NCBI GenBank assembly: GCA_029861785.1
Contig: JAOTYR010000004.1
Location: forward strand, 1-40,688
Direction: 5' to 3'
Source of the DNA: Candidatus Nitrosopumilus sp.
Lineage (GTDB): Archaea > Thermoproteota > Nitrososphaeria > Nitrososphaerales > Nitrosopumilaceae
DNA: 40,688 nucleotides
Part shown: in pieces, positions 19,019-28,611 of the stretch
Numbering within the stretch: position 1 is the first letter of the stretch
Layout of the letters: every line of letters starts with the position of its first letter
Notes under the pieces: model-generated
Told to the model about the DNA's origin: nothing
Seen by the model: only the letters and a program-made list of their open reading frames with translations
The model's database searches: none
Made by a program: the position numbers and the translations under genes

Positions 19019-20551
19019 CTAATCAATAGAGTCTTTGGTTTTGAACACTCGGTTAAAATAATCAGATGGTTCGGAGGGCTCCTCCAAATCATTTGTGATT
19101 CCTGCCAGATTCTTTGCAAGATTCTTTTTGTATCCAATTTGCATCTGTCTTTGAATTTGGATTCTTTGTGCTTGTGGAGAGCCAGCTCCATGCATTGATT
19201 CTGTCAGATATCCTACGGCATTTCTTCCAAGGGTCATGTTTTCAATTAATCTAAGAATCCTCATTCTGTTTTCAACATCAGCCCCCTTACGTCCTGCTAG
19301 ATATTTTTTGAGAAGTGGTCCCACTTCTGGATGTCTGAAATCTTTTTCTGAAGGAAGTGTGACTACTAATCCTCCTGCAATATCTTGGGCTAGTCTACTT
19401 ATTTCATATGGGAACCTTGTAACATTATGCTTGCATACTTGAGCAAGCATATCATCATTAAGATAAACACCTGATTTCATTTGATGGCCTTGATGGGACG
19501 ATGCAATGCCTGCTGCAAAAATAGTTTCATTAAGATGTGTCATCTCAATAATCTTGTCCTTAATATGAGATACTTTTGGTATTCCATTATAATCAGCTAT
19601 TGCAGCTGCTGCACCAATTAAAACATCACCTAGCCCTGTTTTGCAGACATAACTTCGTCTATGATAACACGTAAAGCGTTCAATTAGCATTGAGGCAAAT
19701 TCATATTCTCCATTCATGAAAACTTTGTCCCATGGAATAAACACTCTATCTAAAATCATTAGTGCTTCTTGTCCTCCATACTTTGCATTTCCATCATCTA
19801 TGTCTCCTTCCTCCATGCTTCTAGTATCACATGATTGTCTTCCATAGATGTAAGTCACACCTTTAGCATCTGCGGGAATTGCTCCAACTACTGCCCAGTC
19901 TTTATCATTTTCTGTTAGTCTTACAGTTGGCATTAGAATAATCCAATGCGAGTTAATGCAACCAGTTTGATGAGCTTTTGCTCCTGAGACATAGATCCCA
20001 TTTTCATCTTTGTCAACTATTCTTGTAAACAAGTCAGGATCCTCTTGCTCTGCTGGTCCTTTACTTCTATCTCCTTTTGGGTCGGTCATAGCACCGCCAA
20101 TTACAAAATTTTCTTTTTGCATCATCTTTACAAATTCTAAGAATCTTTTATGATACTCGGTGCCATGTTTTTCATCTATTTCAAATGTAGTAGAATGCAA
20201 AGAATTGAGTGCATCCATTCCTACACATCTTTGAAAACATGTTCCGGTATTTTGCCCAAGTTTTCTTTGCATTTTATTTTGTAAAACCAAGTCTTGTGCG
20301 CTTTCTGCAATATGTAAAAATCGATTTACTTGTAATCCAGTAACTGATGATTGGGCAGTTGCAAGTTTTTCTTCCCTTATTGCAAGGTCATAAGTTTCTG
20401 CAACTGCGTTAATTGAAGGCCTAATCATTGGATGATCTACTGGTTCTTTGACTAGTTCGCCAAAAAGGAAAATTTTAAGATCTCGGCCTCTAAGACTTTC
20501 GATATATTCTTCTCCTGTTCTAATAGTCTTGAAACTCTCCACATTCGCCAT
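19019..20551 (-). CDS. 4-hydroxybutyryl-CoA dehydratase (4-HPA hydroxylase-like family)
   Basis: 510 aa; CFQRCVGMDALN, GAMTDPKGDRSKGP, HQTGCINSHW, CYHRRSYVCKTG, MHGAGSPQAQR. Confidence 0.9.
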   Translation of the reverse strand: MANVESFKTIRTGEEYIESLRGRDLKIFLFGELVKEPVDHPMIRPSINAVAETYDLAIREEKLATAQSSVTGLQVNRFLHIAESAQDLVLQNKMQRKLGQNTGTCFQRCVGMDALNSLHSTTFEIDEKHGTEYHKRFLEFVKMMQKENFVIGGAMTDPKGDRSKGPAEQEDPDLFTRIVDKDENGIYVSGAKAHQTGCINSHWIILMPTVRLTENDKDWAVVGAIPADAKGVTYIYGRQSCDTRSMEEGDIDDGNAKYGGQEALMILDRVFIPWDKVFMNGEYEFASMLIERFTCYHRRSYVCKTGLGDVLIGAAAAIADYNGIPKVSHIKDKIIEMTHLNETIFAAGIASSHQGHQMKSGVYLNDDMLAQVCKHNVTRFPYEISRLAQDIAGGLVVTLPSEKDFRHPEVGPLLKKYLAGRKGADVENRMRILRLIENMTLGRNAVGYLTESMHGAGSPQAQRIQIQRQMQIGYKKNLAKNLAGITNDLEEPSEPSDYFNRVFKTKDSID

Positions 20552-20619
20552 ATTGACACATCCTTGAACTTGTATAAAAATTCTAAATTTGTATTTAAAA
20601 AGTCTAGGAAGGAATGCGA

Positions 20620-22716
20620 TCAGAGACCAATTCTGACATCAAGAATTCTACAACCTTTTCCTTTATCCATTACAAGAACAGGATTCATGTCTAATTCTTT
20701 GATTTCTTTAAAATCAGAGACAAGTTGTGAGAGTCTTTGAATGCATTCAGATAATTTTGTAATATCAGATGGTTTTTCACCCCTAACGCCTTTTAGAAGC
20801 TTTTGTGTCTTTATTTCAGATATCATATCGTCTGCCTCTTTGCTAGTGACTGGTGCTAGCTTGAATGTCACATCTTTTAGAACCTCTACATAAATTCCTC
20901 CCATTCCAAGCATAATTACAGGACCAAAACCTGGTTCTAATTTAGAGCCAATAATCATCTCCTTTCCACCTTTAACCATCTCAACAATTAGAACTCCTTT
21001 AATCTCAGCTTTCTTGTCATATTTTTTAGCATTTTTAACAATTGTTTTGAATGCATTTTTTACTTCTTTGTCGTTTGTTAGATTTACTTTAACCCCACCA
21101 GCATCTGACTTGTGAATTATTTGTGGTGATGCAATTTTCATTACAACTGGATATCCAATTTTGTTGGCAATTTTTACAGCCTCTGTTTCATCTTTAGCGA
21201 GAGCACTTGTAGGAAGAGGTAGACCATATGCTTTGAGAACCTCTTGTCCTTCTTCTTCAAGTAGATTTGGTCTCTTTTCTTTTTTGACTTCATCAAATAT
21301 TTTTCTGGCCTTTGCTTTGTTTACTTTGAATTTAGTTACTTTTCCTTCTGGAGTATTTATCCAAATTGCGAATTTTATCATTGCTGCAAGAGTCCTAATT
21401 GCTCCTTCTGCATATGTATAATATGGAACATCTCCTTTGGCTAAAATTTCTCTATTTGTAATACCTTCATCAAGTCCCATCAAACTAGCTAACATTGTTT
21501 TTTTGTATTTCTTTGACATTGAAACAATTACTTCTGCCAGCTTATCATAATTTAGAGTTCCAGATGGCGTACACATGGAGATAACAGAACCTACTTTAGG
21601 ATGCTTAAGAACTCTATCCAAAACATTATGGAATCTGTTAAAATCAGCATCTCCTACAATATCTACTGGATTACGGGAGCTTCCCCAAGGGGGAATGACC
21701 TCGTCAATTTTTGGACGAATACTTTCAATTTTGGCCATTCTAATTCCTAATTTAGAACATGCATCAGTGGAAATAATTGCAGGTCCACCTGCATTTGATA
21801 CAATAACTAAACCTCCTGCTGTTGGAAGTGGTTGTTTTGAAAACGCTGTCGCATAATCAAAGAGTTCGTCCATAGTATCAACTCGAATGGCTCCTGATTG
21901 CTTAAGTAATGCATCATAAATTTCATCAGAACCCATCAATGCACCTGTATGAGACATTGCAGCCTTGGCTCCTTCAGGGCTACGGCCTGATTTTAGAACT
22001 AAAACAGGTTTTTTTAGTTTCTTAGTAATATTTTTACAGACTTTGAGGAACTCCTGACCGTTTCCCATGTCCTCGAGATACATTACAATAACTTTGGTTT
22101 GCTTGTGTTCAGCTAACATCTTTAGTACATCAACTTCGCTCATTTGTGCCTTATTTCCCATACTGATAACTGCTGAAAAACCAATTCCCTGTGCACTAGC
22201 ATCTTCAACTAACGCTGCACAAATAGCTCCACTTTGAGAAACGAGTGCTATTTTTCCAGACTTTGGTGTTACTTTCAAAAAGGTAGAATTCATCATCGTC
22301 TTTGGAGCTAAATTCATTATGCCAAGACAATTTGGTCCAATTATTTGGATTTTGTATTTTTTTGCAATATCTTTTAGTTCTTGTTCTCTTTTGGCTCCTT
22401 CTTCATCTACTTCTTTGAATCCAGCTGTAATGATAATGACGCCTTTAATTTTTTTCTTGCCACATTCTTCTAAGACATTAGCTACCAAAGTATTTTTGAT
22501 TACAATAACAGCAAGATCTACAGATTTTGGAATATCCAAGACAGTTTTATAGGCTTTTTTGTAAAAGACGGTTTCTCTAGTTGGGCTAACAGGATAAACA
22601 GTTCCTGTAAAACCATTCATAATATTTGATGTAATAGTACTTCCAACACTACCTCGTTTGTCAGATGCACCGATAATTGCTATAGACTTTGGTGATAGAA
22701 AAACAGACTCGGCCAC
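20620..22716 (-). CDS. ADP-forming acyl-CoA ligase, likely 4-hydroxybutyrate-CoA / 3-hydroxypropionate-CoA synthetase
   Basis: CoA-binding SIAIIGASDKRGSVGSTI; catalytic-His region AAMSHTGALMGSD; C-terminal ATP-grasp PVVMKIASPQIIHKSDAGGVKVNL. Confidence 0.9.
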   Translation of the reverse strand: MAESVFLSPKSIAIIGASDKRGSVGSTITSNIMNGFTGTVYPVSPTRETVFYKKAYKTVLDIPKSVDLAVIVIKNTLVANVLEECGKKKIKGVIIITAGFKEVDEEGAKREQELKDIAKKYKIQIIGPNCLGIMNLAPKTMMNSTFLKVTPKSGKIALVSQSGAICAALVEDASAQGIGFSAVISMGNKAQMSEVDVLKMLAEHKQTKVIVMYLEDMGNGQEFLKVCKNITKKLKKPVLVLKSGRSPEGAKAAMSHTGALMGSDEIYDALLKQSGAIRVDTMDELFDYATAFSKQPLPTAGGLVIVSNAGGPAIISTDACSKLGIRMAKIESIRPKIDEVIPPWGSSRNPVDIVGDADFNRFHNVLDRVLKHPKVGSVISMCTPSGTLNYDKLAEVIVSMSKKYKKTMLASLMGLDEGITNREILAKGDVPYYTYAEGAIRTLAAMIKFAIWINTPEGKVTKFKVNKAKARKIFDEVKKEKRPNLLEEEGQEVLKAYGLPLPTSALAKDETEAVKIANKIGYPVVMKIASPQIIHKSDAGGVKVNLTNDKEVKNAFKTIVKNAKKYDKKAEIKGVLIVEMVKGGKEMIIGSKLEPGFGPVIMLGMGGIYVEVLKDVTFKLAPVTSKEADDMISEIKTQKLLKGVRGEKPSDITKLSECIQRLSQLVSDFKEIKELDMNPVLVMDKGKGCRILDVRIGL

Positions 22717-22780
22717 TTACTTGAAGTAAAAGATTTTCTATAATAAAGTTATTCATAGAAAAGTCTGATCTCTCAAGTTT

Positions 22781-23137
22781 CTAGCTTCCCAACATTTTAC
22801 CTGCTAGATTTTCTTTTCTTGGAATCCAGGTTAGAGTAAGATTTGAATATTTTCCAATGATGGCCCATGCTTCTTGAGCCAGTTCTCGTAGTTGCTCATT
22901 GTTTATAGCAAATTCATGATTTAATTGATATATTGTATTTTTTGAATCACTAAAAATAATAATTTCATCAGAAGAGTTTTCAAATTGTTTTAATGCAGCA
23001 ATTATTGCCTTGTATTCAGCTTGATTATTGGTAATTCCTGGATTTTTTTCATAAAAGGATTCGCCTGTTTCTTTTACAAAAAAGCCATAGCCACTATTGT
23101 CTCCTCCAGAACCATCAACATACACGTTAATTACCAT
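22781..23137 (-). CDS. RNase H-like protein
   Basis: VYVDGSGG, NNQAEYKAIIAAL, IFSDSKNTIYQL, LTWIPRKENLAG. Confidence 0.88.
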   Translation of the reverse strand: MVINVYVDGSGGDNSGYGFFVKETGESFYEKNPGITNNQAEYKAIIAALKQFENSSDEIIIFSDSKNTIYQLNHEFAINNEQLRELAQEAWAIIGKYSNLTLTWIPRKENLAGKMLGS

Positions 23138-23570
23138 CTTTATACAACCTCGTCATTTTTACACTCAAATTTACTACTATCATATAGATTATTGTTGATA
23201 TAATTTGTGATGTAATTGAAGCCAAATAATGATCATAATTAATTGATAGCAAATAATATTGTAATATCCACCTTGTAATAGTATAAACGACTTCTGCAAT
23301 TCCTAATGAGGTTATTATTTTTATTAAATCATGATGAAGTTTTTCTTTATTTGTTTTTCCAGATTTTAGTAGGTATTTTTTTCTATTATCATAGTAATAC
23401 AAACCACCAAATGTAGAAAAATAAAACACATAATCAAAAATTAGAGTATAAGTAGTGTTTAGAAAATCTTCTTGGTCTGCTAAACTTTGAGCAATAATTG
23501 CTGAAAAAATAATTGATACTGCAAAAGCAATTAAAATATTTTTATTTAGTTTAAAATATTCTTGCAGCAT
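23127..23570 (-). CDS. Hypothetical membrane protein
   Basis: 147 aa with several hydrophobic segments; overlaps upstream end of RNase H gene. Confidence 0.65.
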   Translation of the reverse strand: MLQEYFKLNKNILIAFAVSIIFSAIIAQSLADQEDFLNTTYTLIFDYVFYFSTFGGLYYYDNRKKYLLKSGKTNKEKLHHDLIKIITSLGIAEVVYTITRWILQYYLLSINYDHYLASITSQIISTIIYMIVVNLSVKMTRLYKDGN

Positions 23571-23605
23571 TAGTTATCTCCAGTTGTGATACAATTAAAC
23601 TAAGA

Positions 23606-23890
23606 TTAGTCCAAAGTAATTTTTAGAAAGATTAACAATCCTGCTAATTCAGCAATACCTACTCCTAACATATATGGAAATATTTCATGTGAAAAAAGTT
23701 GGTCCATCGAAAAATATGCTAATCCTCCAATAATATTATGAAGAAACAACATGCTTGTTACAACTATCATTCCAAGTGGAAGTTGTGCTTTTGTTTTTCC
23801 ATACATTTTTCCAAAAATGTAAATCAATACTCCAAGTACTGCCATATTTGCAATAGAAACAATAGATAAAACTAGGGAAGTAGATTCCAT
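23606..23890 (-). CDS. Hypothetical small membrane protein
   Basis: 94 aa, three hydrophobic segments. Confidence 0.65.
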   Translation of the reverse strand: MESTSLVLSIVSIANMAVLGVLIYIFGKMYGKTKAQLPLGMIVVTSMLFLHNIIGGLAYFSMDQLFSHEIFPYMLGVGIAELAGLLIFLKITLD

Positions 23891-23915
23891 TTAGAGAGAA
23901 AAACCTCCTAAGCGT

Positions 23916-24218
23916 TTATTTACTTTTATCCAATTTAGCTTCGATTTCCTCAAATGTCTCAATATTAACTTCTAAAAAGGTAGAAATGAAATATGTGACT
24001 CCATATTTTTCTCCAACTTTGGTAATTAGGTTATTTTTCTCAAGAATCTTAATGTGATGCTGAATCGCCTTGTAATCTAAACCAAGATCTTTGGCTAGTT
24101 GATTGGTGTTTAATGGTGTTTTCTTCAAGGTAGAAATGATTCTAATGCGATTAAGTCCTCCCCGTGAGCCAAAAAAAATAAACCAGAGAAGTCTTTTTGC
24201 ATCAGAGTTATTTGCCAT
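23916..24218 (-). CDS. ArsR-like winged-helix transcriptional regulator
   Basis: RIRIISTLKKTPLNTNQLAKDLGLDYKAIQHHIKILEKNNLI. Confidence 0.9.
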   Translation of the reverse strand: MANNSDAKRLLWFIFFGSRGGLNRIRIISTLKKTPLNTNQLAKDLGLDYKAIQHHIKILEKNNLITKVGEKYGVTYFISTFLEVNIETFEEIEAKLDKSK

Positions 24219-24326
24219 TAGTAATCAGTTTTTTGCGGTTTTCCACTAAAAGGTATTGCGTGTTGAATTCATGTACCTTAGAAAGTATAAAATAGATTAT
24301 TGTATTAATTTCTGTGATTTAATCGC

Positions 24327-25208
24327 ATGATATTGAACTATGACGCTCCATTGTATAGGCCACCATCTGAAGCAAGATCCCTAATTTTTCAAGTGACATT
24401 AGGATGCTCATTTAACGAATGTTCTTTTTGTGATATGTATAGATCAAAAGAATATTCAGAACGACCTTGGGAGGAAATAAAATTAGAAATCGACATGATG
24501 GCAAAGCAATTACCTGATACCACTAGAGTGTTTTTGGCAGATGGGGATGCACTTAATCTTGATGCAGATTATATGGTAAAAATTGTGAAATATATTTATG
24601 ATAAATTTCCAAATCTTGAAAGAATTTCTTGTTATGCTATGCCCATGAATATTTTAAAGAAAACTCCTGAAGAACTAAAAAAAATACATGATGCAGGATT
24701 GAATATGTTTTATTTAGGAATCGAGAGTGGTTCAGATATAGTATTAAAAAAAGTAACAAAAGGTGCAACTTCAAAAACAATAATCAAATCAGTAAACAAG
24801 GCAAAGAATGCAGGATACATTATGTCATGTATGGTCATTCTAGGTCTTGGAGGAAAAAAATATTCTAAAGAACACATCCAAGGAACTGCAGAAGTAATTA
24901 GTGCAGCTTCTCCTCAATATGTTGGAGCCCTGACATTATATCTAGAAAACGGAATTAAAGAAGAATTTTTGCAAAAATATGATGGAGAATTCGTACGACT
25001 AAATGATGATGAGGCCTTAAATGAATTAGAAGAACTACTAAGTAAGATTGAAACAAGTGAAGAGATAGTTTTTAGAGCAAATCATGGTTCAAATGCATAT
25101 ACAATAAAGGGTACATTTCCACAAGACAAACAAAAAATGCTAGATAATATTAGATGGATGAAGGAGCATCCAGAAGTAATAAGGCCACAAGGGCTAAGAG
25201 GGTTTTAA
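24327..25208 (+). CDS. Radical SAM protein
   Basis: QVTLGCSFNECSFCDMYRSKEYSERP (atypical Cx4Cx2C), LADGDALNL, LGIESGSD. Confidence 0.9.
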   Translation: MILNYDAPLYRPPSEARSLIFQVTLGCSFNECSFCDMYRSKEYSERPWEEIKLEIDMMAKQLPDTTRVFLADGDALNLDADYMVKIVKYIYDKFPNLERISCYAMPMNILKKTPEELKKIHDAGLNMFYLGIESGSDIVLKKVTKGATSKTIIKSVNKAKNAGYIMSCMVILGLGGKKYSKEHIQGTAEVISAASPQYVGALTLYLENGIKEEFLQKYDGEFVRLNDDEALNELEELLSKIETSEEIVFRANHGSNAYTIKGTFPQDKQKMLDNIRWMKEHPEVIRPQGLRGF

Positions 25209-25657
25209 ATTAAGTTATTCTGTTTAAGGTAAACCACCTTGAAAATAGTCACATGATAATTTCCATCAAAAATTTTGGTAGTATTTTCACTTTCTACATT
25301 TAGAACCCTAAATTTGTATTCATAATTTCCTTCTTCATTTACATCAGTCTGAGCAAAATGTACAGCTTCATCATCTTTGAAAATTTGAATAATAACAGGA
25401 TATGCGGCAACATGGTTAGCAATTTTCCCTTCAACATATCCCCATGGTAATGAGTTTTCTTCAGACGTATGGAATATGAGAAAAGTTTTCTCTATTCCAA
25501 TAATTCCGTTTAATGGAATGTATTCGGTTTGGGGTTGATGTGTATGGCCATCAATTAGAGTTTGACCTGAATGAGGATGAGCAAAAATAAGGGATGATGA
25601 TGAGAAAATTACAATTATACTTAAAATAGAGGTTACCAAAAATTTATGATTTATCAT
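25205..25657 (-). CDS. Secreted hypothetical protein
   Basis: Signal peptide; HPHSGQTLIDGHTHQPQTEYIPLNG; beta-rich. Confidence 0.7.
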   Translation of the reverse strand: MINHKFLVTSILSIIVIFSSSSLIFAHPHSGQTLIDGHTHQPQTEYIPLNGIIGIEKTFLIFHTSEENSLPWGYVEGKIANHVAAYPVIIQIFKDDEAVHFAQTDVNEEGNYEYKFRVLNVESENTTKIFDGNYHVTIFKVVYLKQNNLI

Positions 25658-25695
25658 TACAACGAAGAAAATCTTAGGTGATTTAATAATTACTA

Positions 25696-25947
25696 CTAAA
25701 GTTGGTCGATAATTAATTTTAGATTTTCTGGCAAAGATGGTAATTCTGTGTGGCTTTCATTATTTTGAAGTATTTCTGGTCCTATTCTACGAACCCTTTG
25801 TGTTCCAATCAAAGTGTCAATATTTCTTTGGATGTCTTTTTCAGAAAGAATTGATTGTAGTTTTTCAAAAAGTGTTGATTCATTTTCATATTTTTTTATG
25901 GCATATTGAACTAGTATCAATTTTTCATTCATAGAATATTCTGTCAA
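25696..25947 (-). CDS. Hypothetical protein
   Basis: 83-aa ORF in co-oriented cluster. Confidence 0.55.
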   Translation of the reverse strand: MTEYSMNEKLILVQYAIKKYENESTLFEKLQSILSEKDIQRNIDTLIGTQRVRRIGPEILQNNESHTELPSLPENLKLIIDQL

Positions 25948-25988
25948 TTGTAAATCCCAATCCTTTCAATGTAAAAAACTTTACATGC

Positions 25989-26210
25989 TTATTTGAAAGC
26001 TTTCTTGAGATCCTCTATCTTTGGAATCCCAATAAACTCTAATTTTTCATCTATAACTAAGCCGGGTGCCAAGAAAATTGGATATTTTTCCAAGTATTCA
26101 GGTTTTTCAGTAACATCTATCAAGTCATATGATATTTCTAATTTATCTAACATTTTCTCAACGACTTGACAGTTAGAACAACCAGGAGTAGTGAGAATTT
26201 TAACATTCAT
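25989..26210 (-). CDS. Glutaredoxin/thioredoxin-like small redox protein
   Basis: VKILTTPGCSNCQVVEKMLDKLEISYDLIDVTEKPEYLEKYPIFLAPGLVIDEK. Confidence 0.85.
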   Translation of the reverse strand: MNVKILTTPGCSNCQVVEKMLDKLEISYDLIDVTEKPEYLEKYPIFLAPGLVIDEKLEFIGIPKIEDLKKAFK

Positions 26211-26341
26211 GATTCTGTAAATTGATCAGGATTTTGTTCAAATGCCCATCTACATGAAGCGCAACAAAATAGATACTCCTTTCCTTTGTGTGTTAGAGGC
26301 TCACCTTTTTTTATTTCCATTCCACATACAGGATCTTTCAT
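26207..26341 (-). CDS. 44-aa YHS-domain metal-binding protein
   Basis: Read from sequence: MKDPVCGMEIKKGEPLTHKGKEYLFCCASCRWAFEQNPDQFTES; ATGA overlaps with both neighbours; absent from ORF track. Confidence 0.9.
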   Translation of the reverse strand: MKDPVCGMEIKKGEPLTHKGKEYLFCCASCRWAFEQNPDQFTES

Positions 26342-27324
26342 AGGACTGTTTCTTTTTTCCGAGTAAAATACCATATGATAGGAAAAACAATCATTGCGAT
26401 AAATAAGATTGCAGCCAATTCTTGTGGGATTTTAGTATTATAATTATGAAGATGTTCTCCTATGTGAAATTCTGGTGGAATGGGAGTCATTGAAACCAGG
26501 TTATTCCACGCAATATGGATAAATGTGGATTCATACCATTCATGTCCTCCTGGAATACCTTGAATGATTAGAAAGGCACCAATAACAACTAACAACCATC
26601 CCGTAATCTTTTCAATATTTTCCCTGCTAGAGGTTATTCCTTTTGTTGCATTTACTCCGATAATTGCAAGAACAGAGAGCAGGATTAGAGGAATTGCCCT
26701 TCCGACACCATGAACTATACCTAAACTTGCTCCAATTTCTGCACTGCCAGAACTTGCCACATAAATTAAAAGCCAATAAAACATTGGATTTGGGCAACCT
26801 ACTCCTGCATTTCCTAACAATAATCCCATTAACAATGATTTTGAATAATCACCTCTGTTTTGAATAAATTTGGGGGTCCCTGAATAGGTGGGTAATTTTA
26901 ATTCAAACAATTTTAGTTGTGACAAACCAAAAAGAAATGCAATCACACCTGCAATTAAAAACATGTAGACTGATATTTGGTCCAAGTCAGCCGTTTGTCC
27001 TAAAACACCAATTCCTAATCCATAAAACATTATTGTTATTGTAAGACCCACTCCAAACAGAGAAGCCATCAAAAGTCCTTTTTTTCCACCTTCACCCATA
27101 CTCAGAGGAATTATTATGAAAACAAGTGGAAGTGTACACGGTAAAATAATCATAGAAAGACCTGCAAGATATGCGATGATCAACCAAGAGGAATACGATA
27201 ATTCAGTTCCGGCCTTTATGGAAAAGTCACTAGTAATTCCAAAAATTCCTCCAACAAATATTAATGAAAAAAGTACAAACAGTACAAAAATTAAGGATTT
27301 TTTTGCTACAGTTTTACTTGACAC
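26338..27324 (-). CDS. CcdA/DsbD-like transmembrane protein
   Basis: LAGLSMIILPCTLPLVFIIIPLSMGEGGKKGLLMASLFGVGLT; LLGNAGVGCPNPMFYWLLIYVA; multiple TM segments. Confidence 0.85.
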   Translation of the reverse strand: MSSKTVAKKSLIFVLFVLFSLIFVGGIFGITSDFSIKAGTELSYSSWLIIAYLAGLSMIILPCTLPLVFIIIPLSMGEGGKKGLLMASLFGVGLTITIMFYGLGIGVLGQTADLDQISVYMFLIAGVIAFLFGLSQLKLFELKLPTYSGTPKFIQNRGDYSKSLLMGLLLGNAGVGCPNPMFYWLLIYVASSGSAEIGASLGIVHGVGRAIPLILLSVLAIIGVNATKGITSSRENIEKITGWLLVVIGAFLIIQGIPGGHEWYESTFIHIAWNNLVSMTPIPPEFHIGEHLHNYNTKIPQELAAILFIAMIVFPIIWYFTRKKETVL

Positions 27325-27434
27325 GAACTGAATGATTTTCTCATATATTTAATCAGACCATATTTTCAGAGTAGATATCGGAATTTAAGTAGTTTCAAAA
27401 CTAAAATATCAATTTAATAAGTTTTTGAATTAAA

Positions 27435-28058
27435 CTATGATAATTTTATGCTTAATTCTTCACCATTATCAATTGGAATTGTTACGGATCTAATGTTTTG
27501 TTTTTTTCTTACATGATTTACATATAGATTTGTGAATTTTTGAAATCTTTTTGGATACAAAATATTATCTGCTCCAATTAATCCTCCAGGCTTTACCAAT
27601 GGTATTACAGCATCAAAATATTGAGTGTATCTTTCTTTATCGGCATCAATAAAGACAAAATCTAGGGATTCAGATGAATTTAATTCATCATTAATTTCAG
27701 ATAAAACTTCCAAGGCATCTCCAATTCGAATTTCAATTAAATCACTAACACCTGCATCATTAAAATTTTTTTTTGCTCTCTCAATCTTTTTTTTATTCTG
27801 ATCAATGGTAATTATTTTTCCGTTGGGATTTTTTTTTATGGCTTCGGCAAACCAAATGGTAGAATATCCCACAGACATTCCTATTTCAAGAATTTTCTTT
27901 GCAGAAATGCTTTGCAAAAGGATATTGTAAAAAATTCCTGTATTTCTTCCTATGGCTAAAACTTTTTCTGAATTTAGCATATCATGAGGATTTTCTTGTT
28001 CAAATTTTTCTTGATCTTCTATTCTTTTTAGTACATTATCAATTTTAAAATCAACCAC
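27435..28058 (-). CDS. SAM-dependent O-methyltransferase (family 3, COMT-like)
   Basis: ILEIGMSVGYSTIWFAEAI, IITIDQNKKKIERAKKNF, DFVFIDADKERYTQYFD, GGLIGADNILYP. Confidence 0.93.
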   Translation of the reverse strand: MVDFKIDNVLKRIEDQEKFEQENPHDMLNSEKVLAIGRNTGIFYNILLQSISAKKILEIGMSVGYSTIWFAEAIKKNPNGKIITIDQNKKKIERAKKNFNDAGVSDLIEIRIGDALEVLSEINDELNSSESLDFVFIDADKERYTQYFDAVIPLVKPGGLIGADNILYPKRFQKFTNLYVNHVRKKQNIRSVTIPIDNGEELSIKLS

Positions 28059-28139
28059 AAATTAAAAAGAAAATACTATTCTAAAACAGTTTAGGTTTCC
28101 AAAAAAAATCTTTTTGTGTTTTTTAAATATGACTTGTGA

Positions 28140-28526
28140 TCATTTTAACAATTTTTCACATTCGATAAGAGAATCTCGAAGTCTTCCGTTGTTATGAAAT
28201 CTATCAAGGGGATTCAGATCTAACGCTATATTATAGCATTTGATAGCGTCTTTGAATTTATTTAAATTTTTTAAAGTATGGCCTAAATTTTGCCAAGATA
28301 AAATATCTGTTTTATTGATTTGAATAGTTTTTTTGTAAAATGTTAATGCTAAATCAAAATTTCCTAGGTTGTATTGTGCGTCCCCTTGTGTGGCCCACCC
28401 ATCATAATCATTAGGATTAAGTTCAATCATTTTTTGGCCAAATAAAAGTAAATTATTCCATTCTTCTAATTTGGTTGCCTCTAATGCTTTTTTTCTCCAA
28501 TATTTTTTGTCTTTTTTACCTAGCAT
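28140..28526 (-). CDS. TPR-repeat protein
   Basis: PNDYDGWATQGDAQYNLGNFDLALTFYKKTIQINKTDILSWQNLGHTLKNLNKFKDAIKCYNIALDLNP. Confidence 0.9.
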   Translation of the reverse strand: MLGKKDKKYWRKKALEATKLEEWNNLLLFGQKMIELNPNDYDGWATQGDAQYNLGNFDLALTFYKKTIQINKTDILSWQNLGHTLKNLNKFKDAIKCYNIALDLNPLDRFHNNGRLRDSLIECEKLLK

Positions 28527-28611
28527 AAATTGAATTCTTTAATCCATAATTTATCAAGATTCTGTAAGATCAAAAATTTCTTCAAATAATGTTAGGTTAT
28601 AGACAAATTTG

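Noticed and set aside
21161-22552. Plus-strand ORFs over the acyl-CoA ligase
   Set aside because: Antisense to a strongly supported enzyme gene; no motifs.
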